A stretch of DNA of 64,000 nucleotides from Siphonodentalium dalli. Taxonomy: Eukaryota > Mollusca > Scaphopoda > Gadilida > Siphonodentaliidae. The notes under the pieces were generated by a model. It ran no database searches. It was not told the origin of the DNA and saw only the letters and a list, made by a program, of their open reading frames with translations. The position numbers were made by a program, and so were the translations under genes. The stretch covers positions 137,781,954 to 137,845,953 of the forward strand of contig CP136064.1 in the NCBI GenBank assembly GCA_032622095.1. The letters are read 5' to 3'. Shown here piece after piece: positions 58,196-64,000 of this stretch (the stretch's first letter is position 1; every line of letters begins with the position of its first letter).

Positions 58196-60039
58196 AAGAC
58201 TTCGTCTTCTGAAAAGACTGAGCAATGTCTTGTACATTAAATAAGCTGCTTCCGAATTTCGAACAACAGCGAATATGTGGTCCTGATAGAGCCTCTGTGT
58301 GTGTACCTTGTTATAGTAACTGAAGCGTACCTGTGTATATATGTCTAGTCTAGTGATGTGAAACCAGTTTTCCTGTCGGAGACCACATGACAAATGAAAT
58401 CGTGTCTGTATTGTGGACCGACGACAGGTGGAAACGGCCTATATGATTAGATAAATGGATTGGAAAGACCAAATTTGACAAAATAAGACAGTAGTGTAAC
58501 GTAAGCAAGCACCAAATTGGTATGCAGTGTAAAAGAATGATAAATTTTAAAGCAATAGTTTGCTATTTTAAAATATTATGGTAATGAACTAAACTCACAT
58601 ATAACTGTGATTTTAACTCTTCGTAGACAACATCGATGGAAGCATAAACATTGGTAGTAAAATTGAAGCGTTTGCTCACTTTGCCTTGTATTGAACTCAT
58701 TTATCGTATGGCGTGAAGTCAGTTCCCGGGCTGTATTAACTTTGGTTTGATTCCTGATTCCCGCTTTCCCTTTGGAGCTGGCGTCACGAGTGACTTCCCT
58801 TGACCATTTCCGGAACATATGATTACTATTTGCGCAGCGATGGAAGCAAATGCCGTGATAAGCTGCGAATGACCTTATTTCACACAACAACGAACTCCCA
58901 ACAGTAGTGTAGCTATGATGAAAGAAATGTATGATATCGACAAACGTCATTACTATCCATAGTATCAACAGTTGATGAAGCTGTCACACATGCTTGACAA
59001 AAGAATTCAGAAAAAAAAACGAAGCCATTTGATTCCAGGTCAGTTGTCATTGTTTCTAAAATGTATTCGGTAGTACAAAAACAGTATGACACCGTCAACG
59101 GATACCACTCAAAAAAACTGTGCTAATTACAGAAATGGGCATTATAAATTTGACACAGTAAATATCATTGGCTTACACATTCGCACTGTCGTTTAAATCA
59201 CTATCTAACATCAGGGTGTGGTGATTCAAGTTCCGCATAAATACCAGAATTGTGGCGACCAAACACTTACTCCAGAAGATGGAAAAATTACTAACGAATG
59301 GTGGTGCCATATTAGATGCCAAAATGATAGAATTAATATCCCGCATTTGTTTTGACTGCCCTTTAATATCACGTTTCTTAAGAACAGCACAATGATGGAT
59401 GAACACCAAAACACTATATATTCAACTTACAAAATATAGCATGGTATTCGGCGTCTCGCCATAAAAGAGAGCCAACACAAAGAACATGATTTTAATTATA
59501 ACTAATATTAAAATTTCTGAAATGCCAGTAATTTTATACTTCCATGGAATATGAACACAATATTTATATTATATGAAATTATATATTAAATAATTAAAAG
59601 AAATGAATAAGAAAAAGATCGTAGACAAGGATTGTAATTTCAGAATTTCAACTTTTGGGTATGTTATTAATGATATATGAGGATTTATTTGTTAAATCTT
59701 CCCTTAGACTCTTGTTATGATTGTTGTAATGATACTAATATTATGCAACACGCCACGACCCTGGTTGTTAATTTAAAACAAAAATTCACAGTACAGAGCA
59801 AAATACTACATACATTGGACGCCATGAAAGTCTTAACATATATCATTAATACAATTTCCTTACACAGGTCGGAATAATGAACTTTCATTTGTTTTCTACG
59901 ATCTTTGTATTTAAGAATCTACACAAAATGTGTACGGGATATATGTTGATAGTATGCACACAGATGGGTATAAATGTGTATACATTTACCCATTTATTGT
60001 TTAAAAATTTATAATACTTGTGTATGTATATGAAACTAC
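58196..60039. other. Mostly unassigned; one weak exon candidate
   Basis: Outside the palindrome and before the LINE tail. Minus-strand ORFs at 58,576-58,968 and 58,913-59,098 have no recognised motif. The exon candidate at 59,271-59,346 is listed separately. Confidence 0.35.
59271..59346 (-). CDS. Weak candidate exon with strong splice donor
   Basis: In one minus-strand frame ATG at 59,346 begins MRDINSIILASNMAPPFVSN and the segment ends ...SIFW before GTAAGT (59,270-59,265). The frame stays open upstream to about 59,409, so the true exon may start at an acceptor there instead. No family is recognised. The donor match and the conserved-looking peptide are the only support. Confidence 0.25.
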
Positions 60040-60132
60040 ACATACTGCACACATATGTGTATATATTTCTTTATTGCCTCCTGCATGGAGAGATTATACA
60101 AACAGTATAAAGGAAGAATACACACACAAGCA

Positions 60133-60540
60133 TTAATAATACATATATACAATAGGAAGAAAGATGCGTGCACAATCACAAGTTTTATTTTGTGCGTGTT
60201 GGACAACTGACAGTGTTTGGCATATTCTTGGAAGCTTGTTACGAACACCCTTCGCAATGTTGCAAGAGTGGAAAAGAAAGACAGCAGCATCAATAACAAG
60301 GTTCACGGAATTGTGGATATGTTTTGACTCTTCGCATATGCTAGAGTTTCCAAGAAGAAGAGATGCGAATGTGTCCACAGAGAGTGAAGCCATTAATTCG
60401 TAGCCATGAATGCCGTACACATCGACCACTCTCTCCCAGAATATATTCCTGAGATGAATCAACGATTGGGCTCGACAGTCAGATATTACGTGCAAAATTT
60501 CGTTGTTGTAGATCGAGCCACACTGAGCACAACACAAACT
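60133..60540 (-). pseudogene. LINE ORF2 C-terminal knuckle region
   Basis: The frame starts near CCAQCGSIYNNEILHVISDC, giving C-x2-C...E-x2-H-x4-C, the usual C-terminal CCHC knuckle of LINE ORF2, followed by about 100 residues to a stop at 60,133. It is separated from the reverse transcriptase frame by about 165 bp readable in other frames, so one or more frameshifts lie between. Confidence 0.65.
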
Positions 60541-60702
60541 GTTTGGGTATGTCGTTTTGTTCTGAAGAAGTACCAGATGTCGCAGTTATTTTGAACGATG
60601 GCGATTCCTTGATACGAGATCCCATACGTTCCAGAGATTGAGAGGGTCTGAGTGACATCGCAAGAATAAACTTAGATCTGAATCATTGGCAACAGATTCC
60701 CA

Positions 60703-62187
60703 CTAATTTGTCCGATAACAGTTTTTAACTTTTGATTTCACGAGGTTCTTCCATTCTTGTTTGCCGGGAAACACCCCCGTGTCAATGAAGATTAGAACGA
60801 ACTCGAGCAGACCATATTCCTCGAGAATGGGCATCACATCCATCACGAATCCCGACGACTGTCTCCCAAAAAGAACACGTTGCTTTAATTTAAAGATGAA
60901 CAGTTCCAGCGGGATTTGATGGTCAGGAGGAAGGTGGATTAGGTTTTTGATGAAGATGAGCTTTCTAATATGAATTTCCTTTTCTATGGGTAACAGTCCA
61001 AGGAGGCTTAACGATAGGTTAGTTCTTGCGCGAACTGGAAGAGACTGACAATGTTTAACACAGGTGCGGAGTGTTTTTTCCAGTGTCTGAAGTGCAGTGA
61101 TATTGTTAAGCTGGAAGAGTTCAGCTCCGTATAACGATTTCGGTAATACAACTGACTTCATGATTTTGACGACTGTTCTGGGTGTGCTAGCCTGTAGTGC
61201 TCGGCTTCCTGTAGTGGAGAAGTAAGACCGCCTCAGTTTGTCTGACATTATTTCTGCTCTCATGGTAGAGGTTTGGAACTTTGTCTGCATAATTCCGAGG
61301 TGTATACAATCAGAACTCTCGGTGATGGGTGTACCCCAAAGAGACCAAGATCTAGTCATTGACTTGCGTTGCTGCTTACTTTCGTTGAACACGACCACAT
61401 GGCTCTTCGATGACGAAAACACAAAACGCCATTTCATACTGTAGTCGAAACAAATTGATAGCATCGAGTCGAGGCCATGTTTTGTCAGAGACATGATAGC
61501 AATATCATCAGCTGTTGTCGGTGCAGAGCATGCGATATTTCCAAATGATAGTTCGTGAGCACTATATGATAATTTTATAAGATCATTCACATAGACGAGG
61601 TAGAAAAATGGAGATAATACAGCCCCTTGGCGACTGCCTTGGTATATAGTGAATGGGTCAGAAATGCATCCATTGTATAATACACGACTATTACAGTCAG
61701 TGAGCATGTTTTTGATCAGACGAAGTATTTTTCCTCCTACGCCGATGTTATGAAGTTTCAACAAGAGCGCAGAGTGCCAAACTTTGTCAAACGCCTTCTG
61801 GGAGTCCAAGAAGCAGGTATACACTCGGGAACCACGGTCCTTGGCGTAGTTGATCCCTTCTTGTAAGATGAAAGACGTCATTGTGCACCCAATACCTTTC
61901 TGGAAGCCATTTTGCAGCGGGTGTGGAAATCCATTGAGAACGGAGCTTTCGGATATCCTATTCAGTATGACATTCTCGAATACTTTATACAAGACTGGTA
62001 ACAATGTTATAGCAGGGTAGCTGTCAGGTCGGTCTTTGGGTTTTGGAGATCCCTTGTACAGTGGTACTACGATGCCAATCTTCAGCTTCACTGGTATGTA
62101 TTCAAGCGTCAGAATGTTATTATAGAACAGACACAAAATGTTAAGGAAAGGTTGGTCCGTGTTCACGTGCATCAGATGTTCGTTCAC
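60703..62187 (-). pseudogene. LINE reverse transcriptase domain
   Basis: One open frame of 494 codons. Fingers: IGIVVPLYKGSPKPK and SYPAITLLPVLYKVFE (residues about 37-71). Box A: FLDSQKAFDKVW (126-137, first catalytic Asp). QGSRQGAVLSPFF (183-195) follows, then the catalytic box TADDIA (225-230), in which the usual aromatic residue before the alanine is T but both Asp remain. Thumb and connection follow (HLGIMQTKFQ, VVLPKSLYGAEL). It synthesises cDNA by target-primed reverse transcription in intact relatives. The start shown is the first Met after a frame break at 62,184. True ORF2 begins upstream with the endonuclease. Confidence 0.85.
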
Positions 62188-62540
62188 AAGAGCACTGCAC
62201 CTCCTGCTTTGTTTCGCTTAAGAGAACGGAACACGTTGATTATCTCTTGCACAGTTATTTCTCCAGAGTAAATATCTGGATTGTCGGGAGACATTAACAG
62301 TAAGTTTTTAATAGTTCTCTCGACATCAGATTCAAACGCCGGATCAGTATGTTTGTTTGCAGAGAATAATTTTGCGAAATAAGACTCCCATCCAGAGATA
62401 ATGTCTTTTGGGTCACGCACCATATTATCTTCGAAAACAATTGCGGATCCAACATGGCATGATTTGTTCCGATCTGCATTCACTTGCTTCCAGAAGGCAA
62501 CCTGGTCACAAGTAGCGAAATGTTCAAGTTGGTCAAACAT
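62184..62540 (-). pseudogene. LINE ORF2 linker between endonuclease and RT
   Basis: Frame of 118 codons with FWKQVNADRN, VRDPKDIISGWESYFAKLF and ITVQEIINVFRSLKRNKAGG, the conserved segment just before the RT. The last codons overlap the RT frame by 4 bp at 62,184-62,187, showing a single shift at the KAGG junction. Confidence 0.75.
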
Positions 62541-63690
62541 GCTTTGCTGATGATATTCACTCGTTTGGCTTGTTTATATTCATAGTATGAACGAGAGGCG
62601 GTTGAATATTCCCTTCCGGATTCAATCCACGCCGATCGTTTTGACTTGGATTCCTTATGAAGTCTTGACAGTTCGGGATTCCAATAAGGTTTCAAGGCTG
62701 ACCGGAACTGTCTGAATCCAGCAGCTAGTTCAGAAGCAGAGATTAGAACATTTACAATGCGGTCGTATAAAGAATCCATCGAATGGAAGTCCATGCGCGT
62801 GGTATGCACCCAATTGAAGTCAACACAACATGATTTTAGGTAAGAGTTATAGATAGACCGATCTCGTCGTTTCCAGCTGAACAGTAGCTTGGTAAACACG
62901 CTGGGAGTGTCGACATTAGTATGTGGTATATATATAGTACATTCAACTGGCACGTGGCATGTGGTGTTCTTAACATCATCCTCAAAGATGAGACACGACA
63001 CAATCATATTTGCAGATAAACTAGGCATCAATATGTGATCAATGACTGTCGGGTTGCTGTCCGGAATGAATGAGACAAAAGTGGGCCTTCCACCAGATAG
63101 AGCAGTAGTCGCACATAGTGAGAAATATTGCATGTCCTTGAGAAACTTTGCGAATGCACGTGATCGTCCGATATGCGTTAGTGGGCACTTAAGCAAGGCC
63201 GAGTCACTGCGATGGACATTGAGATATCCCATAATTATTACATGTCCGAGATTACTTAGCCGGACAACATCACTCTCCAACGAATTCAGACAATCACTAA
63301 AGAAATTATCGTCGTGGTGTGTGCTCGGTAGATATGCTTGAATCAGAATCAGAGTGTAGTCACCAAGCTTTATTTGCATAGCTATAGTTCTTGCATTATC
63401 GGTTTCTAAAACAGTACACAGGTGTGATAAGTCTGCTCTTATCAAGAATGCAACACCATCGCTAGTAAACGAGATACCAGACGACGTCGTGATCCGCCTT
63501 CCTGGTTTAGCTAGTGACACAAACTGACTAGACAGTGAGTTCAGGAACGGTAAATTATGTTCGTCAAGCCAGTGTTCTGCTATGTCTATCGCGTCGTATA
63601 ATTTGGAGTTCAAAAGTTTGCCAAGTATGAAGAAGAAGACTTTGCCCCTGTAGCGTTCCATGATAGGAAGCGAAATTCCATTCCAGATAA
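62480..63690 (-). pseudogene. LINE apurinic/apyrimidinic-type endonuclease
   Basis: The domain opens with FLSWNATG (63,664-63,646) in one frame and continues in the 393-codon frame from 63,661. AEHWLDEHNLPF (residues 28-39, catalytic Glu of the E-H-W-L box), GVAFLIRADLS, ILIQAYLPS (about 105-113), IIMGYLNVHRSD (142-153), TFVSFIPDSNPTVIDHILM (194-212). The family motif GDFN is GYLN here, so the catalytic Asp is lost, while the IDH box is intact. It would nick target DNA for insertion if functional. Frame breaks at both ends add to its inactivity. Confidence 0.8.
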
Positions 63691-64000
63691 AGCCATTACT
63701 GAACTTATAAGTTTGGCAGGTGGCTGTTTATTCCTTTTGGAATTCGGGCCGTGAATTCGATCCAGTATCTGGGCTGGATTTTCGAGGTGGGTCGACATTC
63801 CATGGGCGGAAAAATACGCCCCTTGGTAAGAGTTTTTTTTATCCTTCAGCATGTAGACCTCATTTACTGGGAGAACAAGTTGGGCGGATTGTGTTCCTTT
63901 GATTGAACTCCTCATCATTCTAATATAGACTGGGTTCATATGTTTGCTGATTAGGAAATTTGCGATATCGTCCGCTGATGTGTGAGGTCCAATATGACCA

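Larger units (their letters stand above)
60040..64000 (-). mobile_element. LINE ORF2-bearing retrotransposon, running off the window
   Basis: Minus-strand order from the window edge: end of a leader or ORF1 region (63,700-63,939), endonuclease (62,480-63,690), linker (62,184-62,540), reverse transcriptase (60,703-62,187), C-terminal knuckle domain (60,133-60,540), then a 3' UTR with AATAAA at about 60,075-60,070. The domains follow each other without internal deletion, but at least four frame changes separate them. The 5' end lies beyond position 64,000. The clade is not assigned: the SRQGAVLSPFFYLVYVNDLI wording is I/Jockey-superfamily-like. Confidence 0.85.

Noticed and set aside
1-64000. 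tRNA, rRNA or other structured RNA genes
   Set aside because: I looked for cloverleaf-like box A/box B pairs and ribosomal signatures by eye and saw none; a tRNAscan or Rfam search would be decisive.

Overview
The window is AT-rich animal nuclear DNA. It has no operons or ribosome binding sites, open reading frames are short, GT-type splice donors follow ATG-started hydrophobic segments, and the repeat content is metazoan: LINE retrotransposons, Mutator-like protein fragments, Maverick/Polinton-like ATPase remnants, MITEs, foldback elements, minisatellites and a satellite. A marine invertebrate, perhaps a mollusc, would fit, but that is an inference from the repertoire only. No complete host gene is visible. 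The window is mainly a record of nested and rearranged mobile DNA with a few isolated candidate exons.

Layout. 0-4 kb: a possible signal-peptide exon (359-407), a 318-bp MITE and a degraded LINE reverse transcriptase. 4.1-9.4 kb: a foldback element whose right arm is split by a 2.7-kb insertion flanked by an 11-bp direct repeat. 10.4-24 kb: a LINE C-terminus, a minisatellite-rich TIR element, and a 4.8-kb block present twice almost unchanged (11.3-16.1 and 18.7-23.5 kb). The two copies are separated by three rearranged copies of a Mutator-like (MULE-domain) exon and a 49-bp minisatellite. 25.7-30.2 kb: a LINE ORF1 fragment, a MITE inside a short-unit array, and a LINE ORF2 interrupted by a 1.35-kb TIR insertion that carries a candidate secreted-protein exon.

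30.8-58.2 kb is one nested structure. A palindrome with arms of about 4.5-4.8 kb carries a LINE ORF1-type gene in each arm. Its centre holds a 70-bp hairpin, a 240-bp satellite with three-unit higher-order structure, and two decayed copies of a Polinton-like packaging ATPase. The right arm is split by a 13.7-kb TIR element (41,430-55,107) with a TA target duplication. The left arm preserves the empty site. That element contains two GTTGGGCCAAC arrays near its ends, a 5.1-kb foldback built on AAGATGGCGGCC units, a second foldback of CTCCGAAG repeats, and a secreted-protein-like exon with one frame break. 58.2-60 kb has at most one weak exon candidate. 60-64 kb is a long but broken LINE ORF2 on the minus strand that runs off the window.

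The order of events can be partly read: LINE first, then its TIR insertion; foldback first, then its 11-bp-flanked insertion; palindrome first, then the 13.7-kb element. The 4.8-kb duplication looks youngest, unless it is an assembly artefact.
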